DNA from: an uncultured Clostridia bacterium
Lineage (GTDB): Bacteria > Bacillota > Clostridia > TANB77 > CAG-508
Direction: 5' to 3'
Assembly: GCA_934148985.1 (NCBI GenBank)
Contig: CAKPDO010000052.1
Coordinates: 1-8,445 of the forward strand
Length of the DNA stretch: 8,445 bases
Shown in pieces: positions 1 to 7,071 of this stretch. The notes under the pieces were generated by a model. That model was not told the DNA's origin, did no database searches, and saw nothing but the letters and a program-made list of their open reading frames with translations. A program made the translations under genes and the position numbers. Numbering within the stretch: the stretch's first letter is position 1; every line of letters starts with the position of its first letter.

Positions 1-57
1 AAAGAAGAAAGGGAAGGTAGTATAAAAAAGGCAATATATGTAGAAAACTTTTTTTAA
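1..57 (+). other. Left edge: possible tail of an upstream gene, frame undecided
   Basis: All three forward frames are open at the left edge and stop soon after, at 18-20, 23-25 and 55-57. The first gives a basic tail ending RRKGR. That would suit the S1-domain protein (YabR type) that often precedes spoIIE in Firmicutes. The third gives a tail ending IYVENFF. The fragment is too short to choose, and I claim no gene here. Bases 58-102 are A-rich spacer, with no convincing sigma-A promoter or Spo0A box. Confidence 0.25.
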
Positions 58-102
58 CTAGCATACTAAAAAAGACAAAAAAAGCAAAGGACAAGTAGTA
101 AA

Positions 103-2565
103 ATGTTATTAAAAAAAGAAGAGGTGGTAAAAGTGTTTCAAAACATAAATGAAACAGAAAAAACGAAAGAAGAAAACGGCAAAAAAAATATATTAGCCAA
201 TGTAATATCAAAAAAATATATAATATTATATATAGTAACATTAATGGTATCAATGGTAAACATGGGATATAATGTATCGCCATTTAGCCTAGCAATAATT
301 TGTGCAAGCATTGCAAATGAAATACCTATAATTGCAGTAATAATATTAGCATTAGTAGGAAACGGAATAGCAACAGGCATAAATGGAAGCATAACATTAA
401 TTGTTACACTGTTAATATTCTTTGCAAGCTTTTTAATAAAAGAGCCCAAATATAATGACATAAGCAGAAATGAAAAAGTGATGCTATCAAAAAGAATATT
501 TTTTTCAAGTCTTATAGTAAGTATTGTAAAAATACTAATGAAACAATTTTTAATATATGACTTATTAATGGCAATATCAATGTCGATGGTTATAGTTATA
601 TTTTACAAAATATTTGCAAATTCACTAACGGTAATAACAAATTATAATGAAAAAATGGCATTCTCAATAGAAGAAGTATTAGGGACAAGTTTGCTATTAT
701 CAATTGCACTATGTAGCTTAGGAGATTTGAAGGTACTTGGATTTTCCATAAGAAATGTATTATCAATATTTATAGTATTAGTCTTAGGTTGGAAAAATGG
801 TATATTAACAGGTACGACGGCAGGAGCAACAATAGGAGTAACACTGGGAATAATTGCAAATAATGAACCAATTGTAGTTGCAGCATATGCAATATCTGGA
901 ATGATTGCAGGAATATTAAATAAATTTGGAAAGATAGGCGTAATTTGTGGGTTTGTACTTGGAAATATAGTGCTTTCATATGTTGCAAATGGAATGGTTC
1001 AAAATTTAATTTTATTTAAAGAAATACTAATTGCAGGAATTGCACTCTTAGCTGTTCCCAAAAATATAAATTTAAACATAGAAAATATAATAAATACAGA
1101 AAAACTTTTACCTGTTGGAACAAATAGAGGGTTAAATAAAAGCAAAGAAACAGCTGATAAATTAAATAATGTATCAAAAGTTGTAAAAGAAATGGCAGAT
1201 AATTACAAAAATGTTGCAGCAACAGCTGTTACAGAAGAAGATATAAAAGAAAAAAATAAGCAAAAATTTATAACAGAACTATTGAATAACATAGAGTATA
1301 TGGAAAACAATGTATTATATGAAACCATAGAAAATGTTGATAGTAAAATTGTGGATGACATTTTCAATGAACTTATGGAAAAACAATTTATAAGAGAAAG
1401 CGACTTGCTTAGAATACTTGCAAGAAATAACAATTATGTTGTAGGATTTAACCAAGATGATGAAAAAGAAACTCGTGATGTAGAAAAAATGATGGAAGCA
1501 ATAAATTCAGCATTTAGAATAAGCAAAATGAATTTTATATGGACAGAGAGATTGAATGAAGAAAAAAGAAATTTTGAAACACAGTTAAACGGTGTATCAA
1601 AAGCAATCTCAGAAATAGCTGTTAATATGGAAAATGAATTAGCAGAAAACGATGCATATGGCGAGCAAAAAGAACAAATAGTAGTATTATTAAAACAAAA
1701 AGAAATTTTAGTACAAGATTTAACTATAAATAAAAAAGAAAGATATAAAATTGATATATATATTGAAAAAAATGAAAATAAAGAAATTGAAAATACAATA
1801 GAAAGTGTACTAAGTAAAATATTAGGGGAAAAAGTAATAATTCAAGAACAAAATGAAATAAAGAGTGAAAATATAGTTAAATATAACCTGATTTCAGATG
1901 ATAAATTCATATTAGATATAGGTCACTCTATAGCAATAAAGGACGGAATGACGGTTTCAGGGGATAGCATAATTCAAACTAAACTAAAAGATGGAAAATA
2001 TTTAATTGCCATTAGTGATGGAATGGGTTCAGGGCCAGAAGCTAAAAAAAGTAGCCAAATTGTTACATCTATGCTTAAAAGACTACTAAATTCTGGGTTT
2101 GAAAGAAATACATCAGTAGACCTAATAAATTCTAATTTATTAAATGTATCAGATGATGTTTTTGCAACTTTAGACATTGTAATAGCAGATTTATATAAAG
2201 GAAATATTGAATTTATAAAAAATGGAGCATGCCCTACATATATAAAAAATAATAAAAAAATTCAAATAATAAAGTCATTAACATTGCCAGCTGGAATTGT
2301 AAAGTCAGCAAGTACGGATGTTTTTGATAAAGACATTGAAAATGGCGATATTATAGTTATGTGCAGTGATGGAATTTTGGATTCTAATATTGAATATAAG
2401 AACAAGGAATTATGGATAAAATATCTTTTAGAGGATATGGAGGTTACAAATCCACAAAAGATTGCTGATATTATTTTAAATGAGTCGGTAGATAATAATT
2501 TTGGAAAGATTAAAGATGATATGAGCGTGGTTGCTTGTAAATTTATAAAAAAAGCTAAAGCATAG
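103..2565 (+). CDS. spoIIE: Stage II sporulation protein E, membrane PP2C-type serine phosphatase
   Basis: SpoIIE dephosphorylates the anti-anti-sigma factor SpoIIAA and so activates sigma-F in the forespore; it also associates with FtsZ at the polar septum (family knowledge). The 820-aa length matches the roughly 830 aa of the Bacillus protein. Seen here: a polar N-terminus, a hydrophobic region at about residues 38-318 with multiple membrane segments, a charged helical middle region (about 320-600, the FtsZ-interaction and regulatory part in homologues), and a C-terminal PP2C domain. Metal-binding motifs are intact: SGD with Asp621, SDGMGSG with Asp639, CSDG with Asp756, and a terminal DDMSVV with Asp805/806. 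The start is uncertain. ATG 103 has only a weak, distant AAGGA, whereas in-frame GTG 133 has GAGGTG at good spacing and would give 810 aa. The last ten codons lie in a long palindrome. The product is confident; the start is not. Confidence 0.96.
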   Translation: MLLKKEEVVKVFQNINETEKTKEENGKKNILANVISKKYIILYIVTLMVSMVNMGYNVSPFSLAIICASIANEIPIIAVIILALVGNGIATGINGSITLIVTLLIFFASFLIKEPKYNDISRNEKVMLSKRIFFSSLIVSIVKILMKQFLIYDLLMAISMSMVIVIFYKIFANSLTVITNYNEKMAFSIEEVLGTSLLLSIALCSLGDLKVLGFSIRNVLSIFIVLVLGWKNGILTGTTAGATIGVTLGIIANNEPIVVAAYAISGMIAGILNKFGKIGVICGFVLGNIVLSYVANGMVQNLILFKEILIAGIALLAVPKNINLNIENIINTEKLLPVGTNRGLNKSKETADKLNNVSKVVKEMADNYKNVAATAVTEEDIKEKNKQKFITELLNNIEYMENNVLYETIENVDSKIVDDIFNELMEKQFIRESDLLRILARNNNYVVGFNQDDEKETRDVEKMMEAINSAFRISKMNFIWTERLNEEKRNFETQLNGVSKAISEIAVNMENELAENDAYGEQKEQIVVLLKQKEILVQDLTINKKERYKIDIYIEKNENKEIENTIESVLSKILGEKVIIQEQNEIKSENIVKYNLISDDKFILDIGHSIAIKDGMTVSGDSIIQTKLKDGKYLIAISDGMGSGPEAKKSSQIVTSMLKRLLNSGFERNTSVDLINSNLLNVSDDVFATLDIVIADLYKGNIEFIKNGACPTYIKNNKKIQIIKSLTLPAGIVKSASTDVFDKDIENGDIIVMCSDGILDSNIEYKNKELWIKYLLEDMEVTNPQKIADIILNESVDNNFGKIKDDMSVVACKFIKKAKA
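121..126 (+). promoter_or_regulatory. Shine-Dalgarno GAGGTG pointing to a GTG start at 133
   Basis: GAGGTG matches the core of the anti-Shine-Dalgarno complement and sits 6 nt before an in-frame GTG at 133-135. The upstream ATG at 103 has only AAGGA 11 nt away. This favours a SpoIIE starting MFQNINETEK, ten residues shorter than the ATG form. Confidence 0.5.
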
Positions 2566-2608
2566 AAGATTTTCAGTCTTCTATGCTTTAGCTTTTTTAT
2601 AAATTTAC
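2537..2608. terminator. Long palindromic bidirectional terminator overlapping the spoIIE 3' end
   Basis: The left arm (2537-2569) and right arm (2577-2608) are perfect reverse complements except that a run of seven A on the left meets six T on the right. The loop is the 7 nt TTTTCAG. The inner stem pairs GCTAAAGCATAGAAGA with its complement, and both strands read a T-run directly after it. It can therefore terminate spoIIE (+) and the convergent 100-aa gene (-). The left arm contains the last codons of spoIIE (ending KFIKKAKA) and its TAG stop, so coding sequence doubles as a stem. A 32-bp stem is much longer than an ordinary intrinsic terminator and suggests an inverted duplication. Confidence 0.85.
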
Positions 2609-2615
2609 TGGAATT

Positions 2616-2918
2616 TTACATAATCATCACACAATAAATTGAAGCAATGAACTTCTTAGTGTCTTCAAAATCTAATGATGATAATAGATTCTTTATACAA
2701 ATACCTGCTCCAGTTATTTTGACGCCAAATGAAATGATGATATCACTCTTTTGATAATTCACCATACCCTCGTTCATTTTGATATAGTTGAAGGTCTTTT
2801 TTTCAGCTGTCAGAGCAAACATAAATAAAAAAATGTTTACGGCGTCTGGCGATAATACATCACAATATATCGCTTTGTCTTTGGTGATTTCGATTGAAGA
2901 TTCGATTGAAGTTTCCAT
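2616..2918 (-). CDS. Unrecognised 100-aa protein with its own promoter and structured leader
   Basis: I do not recognise a family. The chosen start is the ATG at 2918 (METSIESSIE), because GGAGG lies 8 nt upstream. An in-frame ATG at 2933 overlaps that Shine-Dalgarno site and is unlikely to be used. The protein has no clear signal peptide. It alternates predicted strands and helices: a polar N-terminus with a short SIESSIE repeat, a hydrophobic helix around residues 27-38, beta-like DIIISFGVKITGAGICI around 59-75, and a helical LLSSLDFEDTKKFIASI. Two cysteines lie near the ends. It is convergent with spoIIE and divergent from metG. Isoleucine codons are about 6 ATC, 6 ATT and 3 ATA, whereas neighbouring genes strongly prefer ATA, which suggests recent acquisition. 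The near-perfect promoter, good ribosome site and terminator argue for a real gene. Its function is unknown; a selfish, defence-related or regulatory role is possible but unsupported. Confidence 0.72.
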   Translation of the reverse strand: METSIESSIEITKDKAIYCDVLSPDAVNIFLFMFALTAEKKTFNYIKMNEGMVNYQKSDIIISFGVKITGAGICIKNLLSSLDFEDTKKFIASIYCVMIM

Positions 2919-3022
2919 ATATATTTCCTCCATTTTATAGGTCTGGAGGTTTTTGCAGCTCCTCCAGAAATTAATTTGTTATAAAATCTGAAAGCATTTG
3001 CTGCAAAAATACTATTCAATTA
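2919..3022 (-). promoter_or_regulatory. Candidate switch-like 5' leader of the 100-aa gene
   Basis: Transcription from the upstream promoter should begin near 3022, giving a leader of about 104 nt. In RNA order it holds A = UUUUUGCAGC (3009-3000), C = CUGGAGG (2967-2961), B = GCUGCAAAAA (2959-2950), C' = CCUCCAG (2949-2943), then the Shine-Dalgarno stretch UGGAGG (2932-2927). A is perfectly complementary to B (10 bp). C pairs with C' (7 bp), with B in the loop, so A:B plus C:C' would be a pseudoknot. C' can also pair with UGGAGG (6 bp, 11-nt loop) and hide the ribosome site. The layout looks like a translational switch. It does not match any riboswitch class I can recognise. The complementarity is seen; the regulation is inferred. 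Confidence 0.55.
2927..2931 (-). promoter_or_regulatory. Shine-Dalgarno GGAGG that fixes the start of the 100-aa gene
   Basis: GGAGG on the minus strand ends 8 nt before ATG 2918. It partly overlaps the upstream in-frame ATG at 2933-2931, so 2918 is the likely start. Its extended form UGGAGG is complementary to CCUCCA in the leader (2949-2944). Confidence 0.75.
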
Positions 3023-3028
3023 GAAAAA

Positions 3029-3057
3029 ATTATACCACAACTTATGTTAACTGTCAA
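3029..3057 (-). promoter_or_regulatory. Consensus sigma-A promoter for the 100-aa gene
   Basis: Reading the minus strand, TTGACA (3057-3052), a 17-nt spacer and TATAAT (3034-3029) are exact consensus. A TGG directly before the -10 supplies the extended -10 element. The predicted start is near 3022. No operator palindrome overlaps it, so control, if any, is more likely in the leader. Confidence 0.85.
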
Positions 3058-3086
3058 TTAAATTGTATATATTTGCCAAAAATGCC

Positions 3087-3115
3087 TTGAAAAAATACCA
3101 ACTTTATATTATAAT
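3087..3115 (+). promoter_or_regulatory. Sigma-A promoter for the metG operon
   Basis: TTGAAA (3087-3092), a 17-nt spacer and TATAAT (3110-3115) are one mismatch from consensus. The predicted start near 3122 leaves a leader of only about 33 nt before metG. That is too short for a T-box or an S-box riboswitch, so metG appears not to be controlled by either. It is divergent from the promoter at 3029-3057, with 29 bp between the two -35 boxes. Confidence 0.8.
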
Positions 3116-3154
3116 GTAAAATATTTGAGGAGAAAGAAAGGTAGGGGGCAAATA

Positions 3155-4729
3155 ATGAGTAAAACATTTTATTTAACAACACCTATATATTACCCAAGCG
3201 GAAAATTTCATATAGGTACAGCATACACAACAGTGCTTGCTGACACAATAAAGAGATATAAAAAATTAAGAGGATATGAAACATACCTATTAACAGGAAC
3301 AGACGAACATGGACAAAAAATAGAAGAAGTAGCAAAAAAACAAAATATGAATCCACAAGAATATGTTGATGAGGCAGCAGAAAAAGCAAAAGAATTGTGG
3401 AAAATAATGGATATAAATTATGACGATTTTATAAGAACTACAGAACCTAGACACGAAAAAGTAGTACAAAAAATATTTGATAGATTAATGGAGCAAGGGG
3501 ACATCTATAAAGGAGAATATGAAGGATGGTATTGTGTGCCATGTGAAAGTTATTTTACAAAAACACAGTTAGTAGATGGAAAATGTCCTGATTGTGGTAG
3601 AGAAGTAAAATTAATGAAAGAAGAATGTTACTTCTTTAACATGAAAAAATATGCACCAAGATTACTAAAATATTATGAAGAACATCCAGATTTTATAAAG
3701 CCAGATTACAGAAAAACAGAAATGATAAATAACTTTATAAAACCAGGACTAGAAGATTTGTGTGTAACAAGAACTACATTTGATTGGGGAGTAAAAGTAT
3801 TAAAAGACCCAAAACACGTAATATATGTGTGGCTTGATGCATTAACAAATTATTTAACAGCACTTGGATATGAATCAGAAAATGATGAATTATTCAAAAA
3901 ATTCTGGCCAGCAAATTTACACATAGTTGGAAAAGATATAGCAAGATTCCATTTAATATATTGGCCAATATTCTTAATGGCACTAGATTTACCACTTCCA
4001 AAACAAATATTTGTGCATAACTGGATAATGATGAAAGATGGAAAAATGTCAAAATCAAAAGGAAATGTAATTTATCCAGAAATGTTAACTGAAAGATATG
4101 GCCTAGATGCAACACGTTACTTTTTATTAAGAGAAATGCCAGTATCAACAGATGGAGTATTTTCACCAGAAGAATTTGTCCAAAGATATAATTTTGATTT
4201 ATCAAACGATTTAGGAAATCTACTAAATCGAACAATTGCTATGTGCAATAAATATTTTGAAGGAAATGTTCCAGCTTACAATGGATGTAAAAATGAAGTA
4301 GATGAAGAATTAGAACAATTTTCAAAAAATGTCACAGAAAAATTTGAAAAATTATTTGAAAATTATGAAATAGCAAATTCACTTCAAGAAATTTGGACAC
4401 TAGTATCTAGAACTAATAAATATGTAGATGAAACGGCACCTTGGGTACTTGCAAAAGAAGAAAACAAAGAAAAATTAGAGGCATGTATATATCATTTAAT
4501 AGAAAATCTAAGAAGAATAGCAATATTAATAAGTCCATTTATGGAATCTACTTCTAAAAAGATATTTGATGAATTAGGTATAAATAATCCAGAATTAAAA
4601 ACATGGGAAAGCCTTGAAAATTATGATAAAATTAAAGATACAAAAGTAATCTCAAAAGGAGAACCTTTATTTATGAGATTAAATGCAGAAGAAGAAATTG
4701 AGTATATAAAAAATAAAATGAAAAACTAA
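3155..4729 (+). CDS. metG: Methionyl-tRNA synthetase, short form
   Basis: This cytosolic class I enzyme charges tRNA-Met with methionine using ATP. Start ATG 3155 has AGGGGG (3143-3148) 6 nt upstream; a longer frame from TTG 3125 would begin almost at the transcription start and is rejected. In the 524-aa product the Rossmann signature HIGT is at 19-22 and the KMSKS loop at 297-301. Between them is the connective-peptide zinc knuckle, with Cys127, Cys130, Cys144 and Cys147 in two CxxC pairs. TGTDEHG (47-53) and the VWLDALTNY stretch near 225 are typical of the methionine-binding core. The all-helical anticodon domain follows. The C-terminal EMAP-like tRNA-binding domain found in the longer (about 650-680 aa) Bacillus and E. 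coli enzymes is absent. It is the first gene of a likely operon, 28 nt before the next. Confidence 0.97.
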   Translation: MSKTFYLTTPIYYPSGKFHIGTAYTTVLADTIKRYKKLRGYETYLLTGTDEHGQKIEEVAKKQNMNPQEYVDEAAEKAKELWKIMDINYDDFIRTTEPRHEKVVQKIFDRLMEQGDIYKGEYEGWYCVPCESYFTKTQLVDGKCPDCGREVKLMKEECYFFNMKKYAPRLLKYYEEHPDFIKPDYRKTEMINNFIKPGLEDLCVTRTTFDWGVKVLKDPKHVIYVWLDALTNYLTALGYESENDELFKKFWPANLHIVGKDIARFHLIYWPIFLMALDLPLPKQIFVHNWIMMKDGKMSKSKGNVIYPEMLTERYGLDATRYFLLREMPVSTDGVFSPEEFVQRYNFDLSNDLGNLLNRTIAMCNKYFEGNVPAYNGCKNEVDEELEQFSKNVTEKFEKLFENYEIANSLQEIWTLVSRTNKYVDETAPWVLAKEENKEKLEACIYHLIENLRRIAILISPFMESTSKKIFDELGINNPELKTWESLENYDKIKDTKVISKGEPLFMRLNAEEEIEYIKNKMKN

Positions 4730-4742
4730 AAGACTTGTAAGA

Positions 4743-4748
4743 GAGGAA
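4743..4748 (+). promoter_or_regulatory. Ribosome site GAGGAA supporting a TTG start at 4758
   Basis: GAGGAA lies 9 nt before TTG 4758. The nearby ATG at 4751 is followed at once by a TAA stop. The next in-frame methionine lies about 80 codons downstream with no ribosome site I can see, so the TTG start is favoured. Confidence 0.6.
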
Positions 4749-4757
4749 GTATGTAAA

Positions 4758-7055
4758 TTGCCTAGAAAGAAAAAGACAGAAGTTGATTCTAAATTAAAAG
4801 AAAAATTAGAGTATATTGGGTTAGATTTAGACAAAATACCGAAAACATTAAAAGAATATACAGAAATAAATTTTAGAACTTTAAGAGGATATGATGAAAA
4901 AAAGTACAAGCAATATAGATTTGTAAATATAAGTGACATTGAAATATTGCTTTCTCCAACAAATAGAATAGATTCTATCAAAGAAAAATATGAAAAAGCA
5001 ATGCCACTTTGTTTCTATTTGGATTCTAAAAGCGAGGAAAATTTACTAAATCATACAGAATTTTTAAATATGTTAAATAAAGTCAGCATACCTCAAATTG
5101 AAGAAGTAGAAGAAGAACAAAAAATGCTTGCGAAAGAAATTCCTTTTAAAGTAAAATTTACAGGAAATTACTTATGGCAAATATATTATTCTGAAATATC
5201 TAATAAATACTTTATGATTGTTCCAACAGAAGACACTGATTATTCTACATTTTTCTATTTATTAAAAAAGAAAATAGAAAATAAGAAAAATGATAAAATA
5301 TTTGTCCCAATAAGCCTAGTAGATTATGAAGAAAAACTTCTAAAAAGGGAAGAAATAAAAGACCTAGAAAATTATTTGTGGCTATTTACTAAGGACTACC
5401 CAACAATATATGAAGTATGGAATAAAAAAGGTGAAGTAAGTCTTAATATTATTGGAGAAACCGAAATTTTTGATAAAATAAAAACATTATATAAAGTAAA
5501 TTTAGATGATGAAAAAGAAGCATCAAAATTTTATAAACTAGTAAAAGCACTATTTATTTTACAAACAGATTTACCTAGATACTATAAATTTACAACAAAC
5601 ATTGATGAAAATGGAAGCTTAGAATTTTATTTAGATAATTCAAATATAAAATATAGAGTATTGCCAGAATTTATAATGCAACAATACTTAAAATCTATAA
5701 GTCTTAAAAATAAGACTACAGAAGACTTAGAAGAACTTAGAGAAAAAATAGATACTTTAAAAAAAGAATCGAAAGCACTAGAAGACGAATATATGGCAAA
5801 AGAAAAACAAATAACTACATTCTTGGAGTGCAAAAAAACATTTTTTGGAAAAGTAAAATATTTCTTTAAATTTGGAAAAAAGACGGCAACAGTAGTTAAA
5901 AATAAGCCTGTAGAAAAACAAGATGAAGAAACAAGCAAAAAGGTAAAACATAAAAATGAACCATTTAAGATGGAACAAAAAAACTATACATTATATGAGC
6001 TTGAACAGAGTTTTAAGGAATTAGAACAAAAAGAAGATGAAGCTAATAATATAGTTATGGACATAAATGCATTAAAGTTAAAAAATAAGAATTTAAAGAA
6101 AAAAATAGAAAATGCAACACATTATATAGAAGAAATAAATAAACACAAAAAAAGCATATTCGAATTTTGGAAATATTCTAATAAGGATGCTGTTGCATCA
6201 CTTGACGAGGGTGAGGAAGAAGAATTTAATGTTACCAAACTAGAAAAAGTATTTAATTATGAGGATGATTTTGAAAGTTTTGGAATCGAAGCAGATAAAA
6301 TACAAAGAAACAAATTAACAGATTCAGAACTAGATAGTATATATATTGCAACTACAGATATATTGCCACTTTTAAATAGAATAAATTTGAAAGTGGCAGA
6401 AAATAAAGAAATATCTGAAAAGCTAAAAAGAATAAAACTTGCAAGAGCAAAAGGTGAAGACCAAGAAGATGATGATGGTGATATTTTCAATATTTTTGGG
6501 AGAATAAGACATACAAATAATAAAGAAAGAACAATAGGAAATAAAACACATAGAGAGCAACCTCGTGATAGGATTTCGATATTAGAAATAAAGAAAGAAA
6601 CAAAGGGAATAGAATTAAAGAAAAATCTAGAGCATGTTATAGAAGACCTAAAGAGTGCAATAAGGAAAAATGAGTTAAAAGAAGACATGTATGTATATAA
6701 GGCAAGCTATGATAAACTAGAGTTTGATACATTTTTAGATGTATCTCTTGACCCAGAAACAGAGATAAATAATTTCTTAAAAGATGAAAAAAATGTTAAT
6801 GAATTGTATTTGTATAAGATAAAATTACCTAAAGATACAAATTATATTGCATTTACGAATATTATATTTTTCGATAATAAAAATATGACATTGCCATTAG
6901 GAATGAATTTATCTACTAAAATTTTAATAGATGCATCATCTTTAGAAATAAAAGAAGAAAAAGGCAGAAAAATAAACAAATTACAATATGAAGAAGATGA
7001 TGATGATTTTTCAAATATTATAATTAAAAACATAAAAGTTAGAGAAATAAAGTAG
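4758..7055 (+). CDS. Unknown 765-aa coiled-coil protein with ADP-ribosyltransferase-like C-terminus
   Basis: I do not recognise a named family. The TTG start follows GAGGAA and gives MPRKKKTEV. There is no signal peptide or clear membrane span, so it is probably cytoplasmic. Seen in order: a mixed alpha/beta region (about 20-310); a first coiled coil (321-358); a basic, aromatic amphipathic stretch KKTFFGKVKYFFKFGKK (359-375); a charged linker; a second coiled coil (410-467) ending in IFEFWKYSNKD; acidic runs near 480-488 and 566-575; and a C-terminal alpha/beta region (about 644-735). That last part has the spacing of an ADP-ribosyltransferase fold: YVYKASY where the Arg strand would be, FLDVS where STS would be, and NKNMTLPLG where ExExLLPxG would be. 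All catalytic positions are altered, so it would be inactive. It sits 28 nt after metG and 16 nt before hrcA, implying co-transcription. A structural or scaffolding role is a guess. Confidence 0.85.
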   Translation: MPRKKKTEVDSKLKEKLEYIGLDLDKIPKTLKEYTEINFRTLRGYDEKKYKQYRFVNISDIEILLSPTNRIDSIKEKYEKAMPLCFYLDSKSEENLLNHTEFLNMLNKVSIPQIEEVEEEQKMLAKEIPFKVKFTGNYLWQIYYSEISNKYFMIVPTEDTDYSTFFYLLKKKIENKKNDKIFVPISLVDYEEKLLKREEIKDLENYLWLFTKDYPTIYEVWNKKGEVSLNIIGETEIFDKIKTLYKVNLDDEKEASKFYKLVKALFILQTDLPRYYKFTTNIDENGSLEFYLDNSNIKYRVLPEFIMQQYLKSISLKNKTTEDLEELREKIDTLKKESKALEDEYMAKEKQITTFLECKKTFFGKVKYFFKFGKKTATVVKNKPVEKQDEETSKKVKHKNEPFKMEQKNYTLYELEQSFKELEQKEDEANNIVMDINALKLKNKNLKKKIENATHYIEEINKHKKSIFEFWKYSNKDAVASLDEGEEEEFNVTKLEKVFNYEDDFESFGIEADKIQRNKLTDSELDSIYIATTDILPLLNRINLKVAENKEISEKLKRIKLARAKGEDQEDDDGDIFNIFGRIRHTNNKERTIGNKTHREQPRDRISILEIKKETKGIELKKNLEHVIEDLKSAIRKNELKEDMYVYKASYDKLEFDTFLDVSLDPETEINNFLKDEKNVNELYLYKIKLPKDTNYIAFTNIIFFDNKNMTLPLGMNLSTKILIDASSLEIKEEKGRKINKLQYEEDDDDFSNIIIKNIKVREIK

Positions 7056-7071
7056 AAAAGAGGTAATAAAA

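Noticed and set aside
58..102. Spo0A box or sigma-A promoter upstream of spoIIE
   Set aside because: GACAAAA (75-81) only partly resembles a Spo0A box. CATACT (62-67) lacks a credible -35 at 16-18 nt. The promoter may lie left of the window.
2971..2997. Eight-codon upstream frame in the leader (MLSDFITN)
   Set aside because: It has no Shine-Dalgarno site, and a frame this short is expected by chance in A/T-rich sequence. It would only matter if leader translation were shown.
2837..3019. 60-codon minus-strand frame from a TTG in the leader of the 100-aa gene
   Set aside because: The TTG lies about 3 nt after the predicted transcription start, leaving no room for a ribosome site. The frame overlaps the 100-aa gene out of phase and its sequence is low-information.
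3125..3154. N-terminal extension of metG from TTG 3125
   Set aside because: The predicted transcript starts near 3122, so the TTG could not be read normally. ATG 3155 has a proper ribosome site, and MSKTFYLTTPIYY is the usual MetRS beginning.
6257..6688. 143-codon open frame on the minus strand inside the coiled-coil gene
   Set aside because: It is Ser/Phe-rich, as expected from the reverse complement of an A-rich coding strand, and I saw no ribosome site. It is a shadow, as are similar minus-strand frames opposite spoIIE, metG and the 5' end of hrcA.
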